From assembly GCA_949361645.1 (NCBI GenBank), contig OX442419.1, positions 3,640,706-3,704,705 of the forward strand: a stretch of DNA of 64,000 nt, in the 5' to 3' direction. Position 1 is the stretch's first letter, and each line of letters opens with the position of its first letter. Below, in pieces: positions 11,575-24,821 of the stretch. This DNA comes from Spongilla lacustris (Eukaryota > Porifera > Demospongiae > Spongillida > Spongillidae). The position numbers and the translations under genes were made by a program. The notes under the pieces are model-generated. The model was not told the origin of the DNA, did not search any database, and saw only the letters and a program-made list of their open reading frames with translations.

Positions 11575-12465
11575 TATTTAACAGTGCCAGCAGCTGGACA
11601 TCTCAATGAATGAACAGGTAAGAGTATTACCTGTGTGATGCAAAGTTCCAATACAGTCTATTTCAGTGTCAACACTTGCTCTCAAGATGACCAAATAGCC
11701 AGTCTAGGTAGTAGTAGTTGCTAGAGATACAATCTGTATGAGCAGTGTTGTGTGTTGTGTGTTTTCATTTGCATAGTATGTGTGTTGGTGAGCATATGTA
11801 CATGTACGTGCATGAAAGATACAGTGTATATCAGTGTAATTGGCACATGTGCATACACGTGGTTGTGTTCGCATGCATGTGCTAAAAAAAAGGACAAGTG
11901 AGGGGAAAGTTAACAGCCATCCAAAAAAATCCAAACTTGCTTACCCATTTGGATACGTTTCAAAAGTTGTTTACTGTGGTCCAGCCTATATCTGTTCTAG
12001 TCCAGGGAGATGTTCACCAGGGGTGGCCAGAGATCTCCTGCATCTTGAGTGGGCAGGCTGCAGAGTTGGGAGATAACATGACGTTCCGTCTAATTCATTC
12101 TGAAGCTTCATAACATAAGTATGTGTGCACATATGTCCACACACATGTACATGGATACCATGTACATGTAGAGGAATCCTTGATATATCAGAGGTATCTA
12201 CATGTAGATTGCAGTTTTTGTCAAAGGGTGAGCATGGAGCATTTTGAAGTGTTTGTTGGCTATGGATAAATAATTGTGGACTAGGCCTTACATTACCAAG
12301 GTTTCTACTAACACATTTAGCCTATTGAAACCACTTATCTAAACAACACACTATAAAATACACATTCATAGATTGAGCCCCACCCTTGTCATGATGTAAT
12401 TTGTGAAGGGTCACATATGCAAGAGTCAACCTGGCTAGAAGCACATATAGGTAGGTCCCTTAGAG
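11575..12465. repeat. Tandem segmental repeat E, copy 2 (empty MITE site)
   Basis: This is the second copy of repeat E, adjacent to the first and in the same orientation. It carries an extra CTATATCTGTTCTAGTC stretch near 11985 that copy 1 lacks, and lacks the MITE of copy 1. Open frames are similar between copies but are short and show no domain, so I do not call them genes. Confidence 0.85.
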
Positions 12466-12479
12466 GCTTTGGTTTATTG

Positions 12480-14275
12480 GTGCATTCTTCAAGTTTCTTA
12501 ATTACCTCTAAAGGAGCCAATTACAATGACAACTATGTCCATATGTAGTACTTTAAATTCCAGGAAGCACACGTACCGTAGCCCATCTAAAAATAGTGAA
12601 CATCACAACCAAAATGGCCTATAAAACATGACTATTGGCATTACGTTATGTCTTCTTACCATATTCATGTTGAAATTGTACCACAGCTTACTAGTATTGA
12701 GCAATAGCCAGTAGTAAATACCTCTGGTTTCCAATACGATTCCAAGAGGTAACGATCTCCACAGAGGGGAATGGTCAGCCTATATGTATAGAGAGACAAA
12801 ACCATACATATAGGGATGTTTATCTATTTATACCTAATATCATAACTTCAACAAATTTTACTGTGTTTATAGACCACATAACAATGCCAGCAGCTGGCCA
12901 TCTTAATGGCGGAACGGCAAAAAGCATTACCTTCTTGATGTAAAATTCCAACCCAGTCCTTTTCAGTATCAACACTTGCTATCATGATCACCAGATAGCC
13001 AGTCCAGGTATATAAAAATCCAAAGTGTTGGTATAGGCTCCTGAGTATTGGAATCCCATTTAGGGCAGAGAGAATATAACAAATACCATACTACACCAAA
13101 TATGAATCAGTTTCAAGCAATGCACACACCTATAGCTGTGCACTCACATAAATGATTTGAAAAACCGGCATGCATTTCGAAACCCATGACCACACTAGGC
13201 CTGCGGATAAATGGAGGAACGGCAAAGAGCATTACCTTCTTGATGTAAAGTTCCAACCCAGTCCTTTTCAGTGTCAACACTTGCTATCATGATCACCAGA
13301 TAGCCAGTCCAGGTATATTCGTGGTTCAAATCCAAAGTGTTGGTATAGGATCCTGAGTATTGAAATCCCATTTAGGGCAGAAAGAGCATGACCCACATGT
13401 ACTTGTGAAAAAAATAACAAATGCCATACTACACCAAGTATGAATCAGTTTAAAGTACTGTAATGCACTCACCTATAGCTGTGCACTCACACGAATGGAT
13501 TTGAAACAACAGGCACACATTTCGAAACCCAGCACACCTGTGGATAAATGCAAATCATTAAATAATATGCCACATGTGGTGATTACCACTTACACTGCAC
13601 CTGTTAACCGATATGTTACCAGCTGCTTCATGTTGGGGCTGCTGACGATGCTGCTACTAATTTGGTAGTATATAGTGTTAACTTTTGGGGCATGTTATTG
13701 TACAAGTTTCTGTATGTGTCCATGTGAGTCTTGCAATGGAATATTAATAGCAACAGTTCCAACTTCATACTGCTGCATGATTCATGGACATGGATAACCC
13801 TGGTATGGAGTTATGTGTGTAGTCTTGATACAAACACATGCACTATACCTTGCCTCATGTATTCCTTTGTAGGCATTCAGGGTTACTGACTCCTCAAGAC
13901 ACAATGGGTCATGTGGCAAAAAATGGTGGTGTTCTCGTGGTAGCAGCTAAAACAAAAGACTTTGTTTCCTCTCTCCCTTCACCTTTGTTGCCATCTTTTC
14001 TTGTCTGCAGTGTCCTATGGCTACTGTGAAGCATTGAGCCAACATCACTAGAGAACTGCATAACTGTAGCCACCTCTTATGAACCACAGGTTAAAACTCT
14101 TTGCGAGACATCACTTTACAAAGAAGGATCAAAGTCCGTTGCATAAAAACTAATTCTTTGCATACAAGACCTTATCTAAAGCAAAGTCTGACCTCTTTGC
14201 TAGTCAGCTAATAAAATCTGCCCAAAGCTGGTCTAATGAGAAGAACACATGTGGTGTTCGCTACTTGGGTACTAG
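12480..14275. repeat. Segmental repeat block A, copy 2
   Basis: This is the counterpart of 1-1760. It contains an internal duplication: about 12895-13150 is repeated at about 13205-13500, with shared GTCAACACTTGCTATCATGA and GATAGCCAGTCCAGGTATAT words. Copy 1 has only one version of that part. No protein-coding gene is supported. Confidence 0.7.
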
Positions 14276-14279
14276 CCAT

Positions 14280-16180
14280 CCAGTTATCGAATTGAGCCAG
14301 CTGCAATAGCAGTAACCACCAAAGGACTCACTGTATACTGCATTTTGGAAGAGCACAGAAAAGTATGCCATGCATTTACCAAGGAGTGCTTGGGTAGAAA
14401 TAAGATAAATAATGTTCAGTGGACAACCAGGCTTCAACAGGTTTAGTGCATTCAAGGAAACACAAGCAATGTAGGTGGAACTATCTCAAAGTGCACTGCA
14501 GATGGATGTGGGCAAAGAGATGGTGGCGGCATCAACAGATGTTAAATCCTTTAAGAAGGACCTGAAGCTGTGTCTTTAGGAAAAGAAAGCAGAATGCCTA
14601 ACATATTAATATCAGGGCCAACTGAAGGAGCAGATGGCATCAACATAGCTACCGGAGTCTTGCAGCTGGGCTGTTTGTACAAAAAAGCTGCATAGTGGCA
14701 TCCATATCAGAGGCTAGTCCAAAACAGAGAAGATGGCTAACTTTCATTACCTATTTGACTTTTTACATTTTCATGAACCCCACAAGAATAGCACGCTCTT
14801 TGGCGAGGTTACCAAAGTGTATAAAATTTCCTGTGACCACATGTTGCATAAGAAGCTAATGGGTGCCTAAAGTATCTGTCTTTGCTATTTGTTGAAGGAA
14901 GTACACACTTCAGTAGCTTCATAAGTTTTAGCCTAGCTTCTTCCGAGTTATCCCTTATTACTAAATGATAGGTGCTTGCAAGGATATTATCAAAGGTTAG
15001 CCTTGATCCAGAAGAAACGAAACATAGGGTGGAGCTCATAAGCTGAAACACTTCTTCAAGAGATGGAAGACTGTGGTTGTTTGCTGAGGTGCTGATCTGA
15101 TAATAGAGAAAGTATTACATGTACATCTGGTGTATTAAATACAATTGTGATGTGAAGAAGTCGTTGAATTGGAGACAAGTTGGTAGGCAAATATCTAGAT
15201 CTGATCAACCAGCCATGAGCTAGGGACATCTCCTGGGCAGATACCACTAGTGAGGAGTGTCATACTTCAATGCCAGCTTGGAGCAATGAGTAGAACTAGG
15301 AAAGGTGTTAACCATGGTCTGATAAGGTGTCAGTGATATGCTGGGAAGAAGCAAGGCTAAAGTTCAACAGCACTCTACCTGTAAGCATACATTTGATACT
15401 GCTGCCAATTGTCTTATCCATTTACCAATTTAGTTCAAACACACCTCACTTAGTATGTACAAGCTCCTAACAGATATTGTGGAAGGTGAAATACCTACAA
15501 CTAAGTGATTCGGCAGAAATTTAAGAGTGCAAAGATCACAAACTTGGATCCAGAAAAAAAATTTCTTCTGGTCAATAATAATATGAATAGCCAGTGGCAG
15601 TTGTAGTGCTGAGGAAGCACAGCAAAGCTTGCTGTAAGCCGTGTGTTAGGTCACGAAGCTGTGTGCTGAAAGAGCCAGTGTGCTAGTTCACTGCCAATCA
15701 AAATCCAAGGAGGTGTTGAGAGTGTTTCAAACGTGCATTGGATCATCAGTATGTTGGTCGATTTGCAAATAAATAGATTACTGCCTACATGTGTAGATCC
15801 ATCCCACAGCATGATTGTTCTCATCCAGAAGCTTCATATTTATGAAGGTAGATTGGAGAAACAAGCTTTTAATAATACTGAGTGCCTTTAAAACTATCTG
15901 TTTAGACTATGAAAGCCATAAGCAAATTGAGTCAGCTGCAATAGCAGTAGCCACCAAAGGACTCTATGCTGGACACCTCACTGATCTAAATGTACCCCCA
16001 TGGAGGTCAACAGTAAGGAGTGATCACCGTAATACTATGCTGCACATTGGAAGTGCACAATGCATTTACCAAAGAGATCTAGGCATGAAAATACCATTTC
16101 TTGTCGTTTGAATTACATGAATTAGACAGGAAGTTCGCTCCCGCCAGTAGCGTGGAGCCAGATGAGTGGGTGTGGCAGGG
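14280..16180. repeat. Mosaic of repeat families B and D
   Basis: 14285-14500 and 15905-16110 match family B (see 2040-2520), and 14515-15050 matches family D (see 7380-7760). Between them, 15300-15900 has no recognisable content. The open frame at 15815-16111 (98 codons) covers the B motif, with the peptide stretch ATKGLYAGHLTDLNVPPW; I cannot assign it to a family. Confidence 0.55.
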
Positions 16181-16211
16181 TGCCACATGATGGATGGTTT
16201 AAAAGGCTGGT

Positions 16212-16523
16212 GTGGGAAGTAAAAAGCAGTCTACCGAATTAGTGCACACCACTGGTTGTTTTAACATGTGCGAAAAAGACGACACTACATGTATCGGCGG
16301 TCACGGATCTACTTCCGGTATGGCTGCCAGTATATCAGAGGACCAGTTTGCTCAGCTTCTTGGGGTGATAAAGACGTTGCAGAAGGAGATGAGATCGCTG
16401 TGCGAAGAGGTGCGAGCTGTGCAGGAGGATGCGGCTAAGAAGATAGCCAGCACAAAGAAAGAGAAGTACAGCAAAGCTCAACACATGGTTGCTGTGAAGA
16501 AAGAGTCCCTAAAATACATGTAG
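16212..16523 (+). CDS. Small coiled-coil ORF, possibly retrotransposon Gag-like
   Basis: The 103-codon frame carries, around residues 40-75, a heptad-like stretch (EDQFAQLLGVIKTLQKEM) rich in Leu, Glu and Lys, followed by a basic tail (KKIASTKKEKYSKAQ). The pattern resembles N-terminal coiled coils of some Gag or ORF1 proteins. That is weak evidence and no diagnostic motif is present. TTTAAAAGG at 16198 could serve as a core promoter element. The frame ends exactly where the fold-back element starts, which suggests a link to mobile DNA. It could also be a host exon or chance. The first in-frame ATG would be at about 16266 if the recorded start codon is not ATG (the first codon here reads GTG). 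Confidence 0.35.
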   Translation: MGSKKQSTELVHTTGCFNMCEKDDTTCIGGHGSTSGMAASISEDQFAQLLGVIKTLQKEMRSLCEEVRAVQEDAAKKIASTKKEKYSKAQHMVAVKKESLKYM

Positions 16524-17530
16524 CCAGCCTCAACTCTGCCAGCCTCAAAAAGCCAGTCTAAACACAGCCAGCTTGAGCACAGCTAGCCTCCACACAGCTG
16601 CCTAAACTTTGCCAGATTTAACTACATTATGCGTCAATAAAAATTTGATAACACACCACGCTATGATTGTAGTACAAGTACAAATTACATTGTGCTTCGT
16701 TTGTATTCTGTTACTTACAACCTTCACACCTCTGTGTAGACAGATGTGTAATATTGTCCTCTGGTAATTTCCTCTGTGCAGGTGTGTATAGGTGTGTGCA
16801 GGTATGTAATGGTGTCCACTGTGCAGGTGTGTATAGGTGTGCAGGTATGTAATGGTGTCCTCTAAGTGTCTAGTGTCCTGTGTACAGGTGTATAATGGTG
16901 TCAATCCTTTATACATATGTGTAAGGTGCTCTCTGTGTACAGATGTGAAGGTGTTCTCTGTGTGCAGATGTGTAAGGTGTTCCTGTGTACAGATGTGTAA
17001 GGTGTTCCTGTGTACAGATGTATACTTAAGGTGTTCCTGTGTACAGATAATAAGTAAGGTGTTCCTGTGTGCAGATGTGTAAGGTGTTCCTGTGTACAGA
17101 TGTGTAAGGTGTTCCTGTGTACAGATGTATATTTAAGGTGTTCCTGTGTACAGATAATAAGTAAGGTGTTCCTGTGTGCAGATGTATAAGGTGTTCCTGT
17201 GTACAGATATGTATGGTGTTCCTGCATACAGATGTTTAAGGTGTTCCTGTGTACAGATGTGTAAGGTATTCCTGTGTACAGATGTGTAAGGTGTTCCTGT
17301 GTACAGGTATGTATGGTGACCTATGTGAACAGGTGTGTAATGTTATAAGTAACAATATAAGAATGAAGCACAATGTTTGCTGTTATAATCTATTTGTACT
17401 GTACTACGATCATAGCGTAATGCATTGTCAACTTTTTATCAGCGCATAATGTACTTAAAGCTGGCTGGTTTGAGGCAGCCGAGTAGAGGCTAGCAGTTAA
17501 CTCATGACTAGCCTCAAATTAGCCGCAACT
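16521..17530. mobile_element. Fold-back-like element with ~200-bp inverted ends and minisatellite core
   Basis: The left 220 bp and right 200 bp are reverse complements with about 20-25% visible differences. Matching words include GCTAGCCTCCACACAGCTGC (left) against the complement of GGCAGCCGAGTAGAGGCTAG (right), CATTATGCG against CGCATAATG, and TTGTGCTTC against GAAGCACAA. Between them lies a tandem array. The structure matches fold-back transposons with long inverted ends and repetitive centres. No target-site duplication was identified. Confidence 0.7.
16725..17340. repeat. Minisatellite, ~24-29 bp unit, with higher-order repeat
   Basis: Units follow the pattern GTGTACAGATGTGTAAGGTGTTCCT with length variants (GTATACTTAAGG, GATAATAAGTAAGG). 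A multi-unit block at about 16990-17080 recurs at about 17095-17185. The units run into the inverted ends of the element described above. Frames through the array are repetitive and not real genes. Confidence 0.85.
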
Positions 17531-17539
17531 TGGTCACAC

Positions 17540-18740
17540 GATTCGACTCGCCTAATTGATACTATTGAAAAGAAGGTTGGCACAGAGTGTAATCGTCCTG
17601 AGCACACCCCATCTGTGTAGCAAAGCTACAAGGGGAAGGGACCTTTAGAGGTTTCTCTCTGACTACTGGGGTTTCATCTTTTTCTAGGTCTCTCTTCTAT
17701 CTCTTCCATTCCAGTCATGTTGGGTGCCGGCATGTACCCTGGCTAAGTGAAGCACTAGAAGCTTGCACACATGCGTAACAGCACCCAGGGAGTCATATCT
17801 GCCGCAACATCAACTCACATAGACCAAGGATTACACGATGTATCCAATGGTATGAAATGTTCAGAAGTTAAGACAAATTTGGGTAGCATAAACAATTTTG
17901 CACCCTCAGAGCTATGCAGTAGTCCTGACAGACTGCAATGCTTTAGAGAAAATATACGAGCAGAGGCTGGTCTTGATGGTTTTGAGATGAACATAAGAGT
18001 GGTGCAATTTAGTAGGCAGATATCTTCAAATGTAGGGAGACCAGCGATAGGGTCAGGTGTAGGTACAGGGGGCGTGTAGACGTAACCAAAGCTGCACCTT
18101 GGCCTTTGCAACGTGGCAAATGGGATGCACACCTTGAATGGAGAAAAGCTGGGTATAAATAAATAAGTTCTGCTTTTTCCAATCTCTAGTCATGTTTCCT
18201 GGAAATATACCATGCGCATGCATTGTCATATGTTGACTCCAAATAGATGGTGCAATAAACGTCGGATAACAATATTACACTGCTTTTTAGCCATGTGATG
18301 ATTGATATTAATTGTAGAAATGTACAGTGCTTGTGGAATAGAAGCGTGTAAAGCTTTCTCCTTTTTGGCTAGGCGTGAAGGCATAATGTTCTTAGCAACC
18401 TTTTTGGCAGGCTCAGTTTCATTCTGACCCAATCCAAAAGCCATTCTCGCTAGGCCAGGCCTTGTCCTCATTCGCGAAGTAGACCCTGCCCGCTCTGGGA
18501 TCCAGTGCCCATTTAAAAATCTTGCTGATTCTTGTTTGTCTCATGTTTGCAATTCTATAATTATAATAAATTAAAATTCTGTAACTTGCATCAAAAACAA
18601 AGTCAAGATTCATTTATGGCCCATGTGCAAGTACAATATCATAACATAATGGTATTTAAAAACACATACCTATTACTAAGCATATCTAGCCTATACTTAA
18701 ACAAACGGCCATTGCTCGGTATATGCACTGGCCACGTTGA
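17540..18740. other. No recognisable gene
   Basis: The only longer frame is 17771-18079 (102 codons, + strand). It has no recognised motif and no supporting splice or promoter context, and the opposite strand is equally open there. I leave it unassigned. Confidence 0.4.
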
Positions 18741-18742
18741 CC

Positions 18743-18959
18743 TGCCCTGATCAGGGTCAGGTTTAAAAGACCATACAGATCCACCATCACATTGGACCAG
18801 GCAAGAGGCTAAATACAGTTGCTACAATGTAATGTGGGTCGTGAGGCTCAGGACACATTTTTGTATTTGGCCTCTTGCCTGGCTACTGGTTCTTCTTAAC
18901 CCAAGTCCAATGTGATGGCGGACCTGTATGGTCTTCTAAACCTGACCCTGATCAGGGCA
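18743..18959. mobile_element. 217-bp hairpin (inverted-repeat) element
   Basis: The left arm begins TGCCCTGATCAGGGTCAGGT and the right arm ends with its complement (ACCTGACCCTGATCAGGGCA). Matching continues inward through the CCATACAG, CCATCACATTGGA and CAGGCAAGAGGC words, giving arms of about 70-95 bp. The outermost 14 bp (CCTGATCAGG) is itself palindromic. This fits a small MITE or snap-back element. Confidence 0.85.
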
Positions 18960-19129
18960 AGCCATCCTGGCCAGAGCTTACGAAGCAATAGCTATTTGCT
19001 CAAGTGTATGCTAGGTCTGCTTACACAAACCAACCCAACTCTTGGCCCTTCTGATCATTTGCTGTATGCTTGCAGAATTCTGCTGCCCCTGGACTAGTTA
19101 GCCTCACCTAAATATAGGTTAGACACTGA

Positions 19130-19255
19130 AACTTTCGGATCTATGTGATTTAGAATTGGGCCCTCTATGTGATTTAGAATTGGGCCCTAGGCTGAAGCGT
19201 CCGTGAGGGCGCTATTAAGGGCCCAATGGATATTTAGATCAAGTAAATCCGAATG
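19130..19255. repeat. Small inverted repeat with a 25-bp tandem unit
   Basis: TATGTGATTTAGAATTGGGC occurs twice in a row (about 19142 and 19167), and a diverged inverted counterpart containing GGGCCCAATGGATATTTAGA ends the segment at about 19250. The outer ends TTCGGAT and ATCCGAA are also inverted. It is possibly a small degraded MITE. Confidence 0.5.
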
Positions 19256-19259
19256 TGAC

Positions 19260-22200
19260 AGTGTTTAACCAATTTAGACACTAGCAACAAGTATGTAGCA
19301 ACCTATAAATTATCACACAATGCAGCAAATAGATACATAGATAGCAACCATTTGTTAAATACACAAAAGAATTCTGATGCCCCAACCACCTGACTAGCTA
19401 GCCTCATCTTTATATATAAGACCCCAAAACTTTCAGGAGTTACGGTAGTAACTCTCATATAGGATTTGTGTCGTATCATGATTGTACTGAGAAACAGATA
19501 GTTTAGCTCTTTGTTGCTATCAAATCAGAAGGCAAAGATGATCATTTTATGTTTTATTCAAATCACCTGACCATTTGCTTTAAGAGAACAAAACAGCTTG
19601 TACAATCCCAGACTTATTTTTCTCCATAGTTGTCATCGTCTTTATGGGTGAGTATAACTTGGGATAGGAGCAGCTTTAAAGAGCGCAAATTACACCAATG
19701 GCTTTAGATTTTCCTGCAAGAGTATCTTCAGGTATCCGATATATAAAGCATGTAACTGATATATGTAATAATTAGTTAATACGTAATACAAAGTAACAAT
19801 ATTTAAAGTAGCAACTTTGTTGTTAAACTGAGAAACATTACAGAAACCTGAACAACAGTGTGATGCTAGGTAAGCTGCACAAAAGTGGCAGAAACCCAAA
19901 CCACCAAAACTAAGGCTTGGCACCAAGCAACCTCTGGTGTATCCAAAGCTAAGCACTGTGAAGTATTGCTTACATCATCATCACTAAGAGAGACAGAGTC
20001 TGAGGCCTCATGAAATCATGGTTGGTACTTTGAATATTGGCTAAGGCATTGATACGTAATCAAGCAATGGAGCCGGATAAGCCATCGAACTAACAGTGCA
20101 AGTTTATGCTTATTTGTAGTCTTCTCACACTTCTACAAATTCCAGTCCAAATTTGATGTAGGCAAAGTTAGTACTAAATATATTGGTCCAGTACTGGTAG
20201 CATAGTACATTATCACCAACACTCCGTGATCTTCATGTGTAAGCCTTTTGAAATCTACTTGACTACTAAACTTGACGAAATACTGCTGAAAATTGTTCTT
20301 CATTCAAAATATGCTACTTCGTGACTCAACCATCCAGAATCACTATGCAGATGCTTGGAAACAGAATGGTATTGCCTAATAGTACGGAGGTCCTCTGCAG
20401 GTTTGCAGAGAAGTTGATATATGATGTCAAGAAATGCTCTGATCCACCGAAGAAAGTAAGGAAACGTGGTTGTACATAACAACAAAGGCATGAAGCTATG
20501 AGAGCTCAAATCAATCGTTGCAGTTTGCAGCAGTGTTTTTTAAAAACCAAGCACTATTTGGAAAAACATAAAAGTATAAAGTGAGCATTCAATGCACAAT
20601 CAGGATTCGTACTTACAAAAACACTTGGTGTGGCTTGTAAACATATACCTAGTTATGCCCTATTCTACTATAGGACTGTTCTACAAACTATCCGGTGAAG
20701 ACTTTGGTTTTTAACTAGAGAAAGCGTTTGGAGGCTCACCTATTTTCCACAAACTGTACAAGAACACGCGAGAGCGGCGGTGAAATTAATGTATGCCACA
20801 CGTGTAGTACAATGCGGGGCTATTTTAAGGTCCAATACGTTTCAGAACGCATACGGGACCACACATACGCGATGAGAAATGTCTGGCTCAAATCAGTAGA
20901 TCACACTCTGCTACGCCCATTTAAGTACTAATACCTTAGGAGTGCGCGCGTAATAGTTAATGATCACGAGATGCGCTTGCTCTAAACTATTTGTGGTTTT
21001 AGAACGCCACCGCACCGCGTATATATCGATTTTGTCAACTATCTACGTTGGTTATAACGCTCCGTTTACTTTTGCAAGGCTACCCCTCAAACGTACGCAC
21101 AGGTCCAAAGTTGGTTTAACACAATAGTAGTATACATTGCTGTTGCGCATACAATGTCCTTCCCTCAACCGTTCATTTTACCACCACGCAGCTACAGCTA
21201 ATTTTGTTTCGCCATTATCAACCACATTAGCGTAACATACAATATATATATAACCTAGTGTCAATTAAATATTTTAATAAGTGCCCCCTGATGATTATTC
21301 ATAAGTCACGTGTATTCAATTTAAACACACTATATACCGGTATAAGCGTCTCTCTTAAGTCTAAATGTTAACACGGTCGCACAGGTAAACTTACTGTAGA
21401 AATTCTGCGCGCCGGTGCTGTATGTACCTGCATCCCTGCAGGTATGACCTTTTAGGCTCTTTCCACCATCTTTCGATCTGACCCATTGAAGGCTACGAGT
21501 TTCCTATAGGCCAACCATTATGATAATAAGGTCGTGCTTGCTGAATTTAAAATATTCTGTTTCAGACCTGTCAACTGAAAGTTGCAAGCCAATCCTTTCT
21601 TCCCATGGACGAACTGGTCAACAAGCACCTCCTTGCTTACATCACACGCAGATAGCTGCGAATTAGAAAAAGGTAGTTGTAAACTGAACGATAACAGATA
21701 AACACGCTGTGCGAAGATTTATAAAGCGATAGCATACTTCCGAAGACAGTAAAAGACATTTACGGCTATAACACTTACACTTTGGTCATCCATTTCGAAC
21801 AGTCACGGTCGGAGCTCTTATTAGAATGGCTACTAATTACTAATACAAATATGAAAACATGCACGTGACATGTACATGTCCACCTACATGTATTTTAAAT
21901 AATTCCTTGATATTTGTTTGTGCGCATACGAGTACGGAGAATTGGAGGATTAAGTATCAAACCAGACAGACCAGAAGGCAAATACAGACATTTTTATGTT
22001 TTGGTCAGAAGGTTCAGTTGCTTTAAGAGACATCCGTCATTTTAACTCAGGATAAGAATGGTTATAAAGAGCACTAATCAAACCAATAGCTTTAGAATTT
22101 CCTAGAAACTTTCTCCCACTATCCCACACAACCTTCTTACATTATCCAATGTCCATCATGCCCCAAAACCACCTCCCATGAGCTCTGACAACCGCCTCCC

Positions 22201-22750
22201 ATGACCAATGTGACCTCCTCACATGATCCCACACAACCTCCCAGCAGGACCTCATCCAACCACCTCACATGATCGCCTCCTCAGTATAGTCATGCCCAGG
22301 GCCATGACCCCATAAGGAAGGAGGGAGGGAAGGAGAAAGGGGGTGCATGTATCGCAGATTTTGGTTACATGGCTCTTATCAACATTACTGTAATGAACAT
22401 GAAACTCTAACTGCCTCCATTAATCCTGCAATTTAGCAATGAGGAAGGACTTAAAATGAACACAATGGGACACACACACTATTAAGAGCACACACCACAC
22501 TGACTTCAGGGTAAGGAGGAGGTCCAGTGTGTCATTCAAGTGCTTGTCTACTTCTATGTCAACCAACAACATGGTGATCGGTATGAATGTGCTGATGGCT
22601 CAGCAGGGTGAAGCACTGATTGGCTTCCAGAGTCTTAACCCTGTGGAGGGGAGATGGATAAAAGGATAAAGTAAGAGTAAGGCGTATGAACCATAGGGCT
22701 CAGTAGAGATATAGCCCCTCCATTTTCGGTGAACAAGTACAGGATAAGCA
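19260..22750. other. Intergenic stretch with no recognisable gene
   Basis: I see no protein family, RNA gene or clear repeat in this 3.5 kb. Small frames (for example 19690-19956 minus and 20728-20931 plus) lack motifs and splice support. The base composition is AT-rich throughout. CG dinucleotides are locally frequent at about 20730-21420, which could mark an unmethylated or regulatory stretch, but I cannot show that. Confidence 0.5.
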
Positions 22751-22760
22751 TCCCAGCTCA

Positions 22761-22968
22761 CACATCTGATCAGTCCTGGCAGCAAGCAGAGCTCGGTTTG
22801 AGTAGGGGTGGCCTTGCTTTATTATTTTTTATTATTACCGGTAGATCATGCACTCTATTTCCCATCACTCACCAGCAGCATACCATGAGTGACAGAAAAT
22901 AGAGCATAAACCAAGGCCACCCCTACTCAGACCGAGTTCTGCTTGCTGCCAGGACTGATCAGATGTGT
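22761..22968. mobile_element. 208-bp hairpin element with 57-bp arms
   Basis: The left arm (22761-22816) begins CACATCTGATCAGTCCTGGC, and the right arm (22912-22968) is its near-perfect complement, ending CCAGGACTGATCAGATGTG. Only two or three mismatches are visible across the arm. The centre contains a second, shorter inversion (CTCTATTT…AAATAGAG). It is likely a small non-autonomous DNA transposon. Confidence 0.9.
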
Positions 22969-22969
22969 C

Positions 22970-23570
22970 AACTGCAGTGCAAAATGAGACGCAACTGTGG
23001 ATATCAAAATCAATTCCTAGATAAAAAATATTTTAATTAAATTAACTTTATGAATAAGATTACCACAATAATTAATCTGATATAGCAAATGCAGGTATCA
23101 TAATAAGCTAGACAATCACAATCTAATAATGCCCCCCTTTCCATTCCAATTTATTTATTCTGTGGCACACAATTATCTGAACTTGAATGCGGTGTTAGTC
23201 TGAAAATCTTCCATACTTCGCCATGCAGGAGGGGCACACACTCTCCCATACTCCATTTTTTTCCATTTTGCAATATGCCCCTTGGCTTCTAATGAATATG
23301 TATTACTTTCTGCATCTCCACTTTCATAAGTTTCTTATGCCTATGAAAGAGGGGAGGAGGGGGTGGAAAGAACGGGGGGAGGGAAGCAAAAGGAAGGAGG
23401 GAAGGGAAATATAAAAAGAGACAGAGAAAGGGGAGAGAGATGGTTGTCATCTTGCACACAGTCAATCAATCAGCTTCTCTGTACCAAACCAAATAACAAT
23501 TCCATCTAAAGACACCAACTTAGCCAAATCCCTCCTATTGAATGGAGGAACGGAGGGAGATGCGGTGGGG
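22970..23570. other. AT-rich then purine-rich stretch, no gene
   Basis: 22970-23220 is AT-rich. 23345-23450 is strongly purine-rich (GGGAGG and AAGGAGG words). There is nothing I can call a gene. Confidence 0.5.
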
Positions 23571-23578
23571 GGAGGGAG

Positions 23579-24085
23579 ATGGGCCTCCTCTCTCACTCAC
23601 AGCATGTGTGTGCATGTGTATGTATGTGTGTGATATCATACGCATGTATGTATGTGTGTGGGATGTGCATGTGTGTGATGCATGTGTGTGATGGTGTGTG
23701 CATGTATGTGTGTGGGATGTGCACGTGCATGTGTGTGATGTGTGGGTGCGTGTGTATGCATGTGACATGTACATGTGTATGATGTGTGTACACATGTGAG
23801 ATGTGTGTATGTGCATGTGATGTGTTTTTATGTGAGTAGTGTAAGTGTGATATATGTGGTAAGTGTATGTGTAATGTGTAATGTGTACATATCTGAGAAT
23901 GTGCATGTATTGAGCAAAGCACATATAACCAATGACACACATGCATAAACAAGAGTACCACATGTCCTTCCTATACGCATGCATCTGCACACATCATACA
24001 GTCAACCAAACACAGCATGTACACATGCATGCACACACTCACACACAAAACACACATATATATATGCACACGCACATCAGGGGTG
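23579..24085. repeat. TG/CA-type microsatellite that switches strand
   Basis: 23595-23900 is built from TGTG, ATGTGTG and GCATGTG words on the + strand, and 23995-24075 is built from CACA, CACACA and CATGCAC words, so the repeat inverts around 23940. Long frames in all phases (rich in Cys/Val or His/Thr) are a result of the repeat. Confidence 0.9.
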
Positions 24086-24820
24086 AAGGCCGTAGCACGA
24101 GGACTCTCCTGGGGGTGAACATATTCAAATACGCCCTTGGGAAGTAGGATCTTTGGGGAGGAGTAAGGGGTTGGGATCTTGGGGATGAGGGAGGGGAAAT
24201 AGTAGAAGAGGGATCAGATCCTTGTTCAATGGGAGGTAGGGACGTAGGGCAGGGGATGAGGTATTAGAGGCATGAAGGAGGGGAGCTAGGCAACTATCAT
24301 AATATTACATAATATTGCCTGTTTGTACCTTCTATTCCAGCATGACATCATTCAAGTAAGAATGCGTCTTGAAATAGAGCACTCCACTATCGAACTTGTA
24401 AGTTCTCTCATTTGCGCCTTATATTAGCCTTGTCGACCGTAGGATACCGATGAATTAAAATACCGAATTCATGCCAGCTTGCTTTCTTACTTCGTCAACT
24501 AGGTACACCTGCCTTATGTATCACATAGGCAGTCAGCAGGAGTCACTTACCTGTGAACCTTAGGCTATAAGTCATCTCTGCCCCATATTCACAGATCACC
24601 CCGCGGTTGGTTATTAACTTGTCGTTGTTCATACATATACATGCAGTATATGTACACGTACTCAAGCATGGTCGCGCACTCACGACAACAGTTCAGCTAT
24701 GAAATCATAACTGCATGTCATAGAGGTACTAAGGATGAATCCGATTAATGGGGCTCTCCGAGCGGGTGCTGCGGTTAACTTTGTAGGTGTGAAAACCCGC
24801 TACCGTTCTATTACCTGTTA
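24085..24820. other. No recognisable gene
   Basis: A purine-rich segment (24140-24300) is followed by ordinary AT-rich sequence. No motif, RNA gene or duplicated block is seen. Confidence 0.5.
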
Positions 24821-24821
24821 G

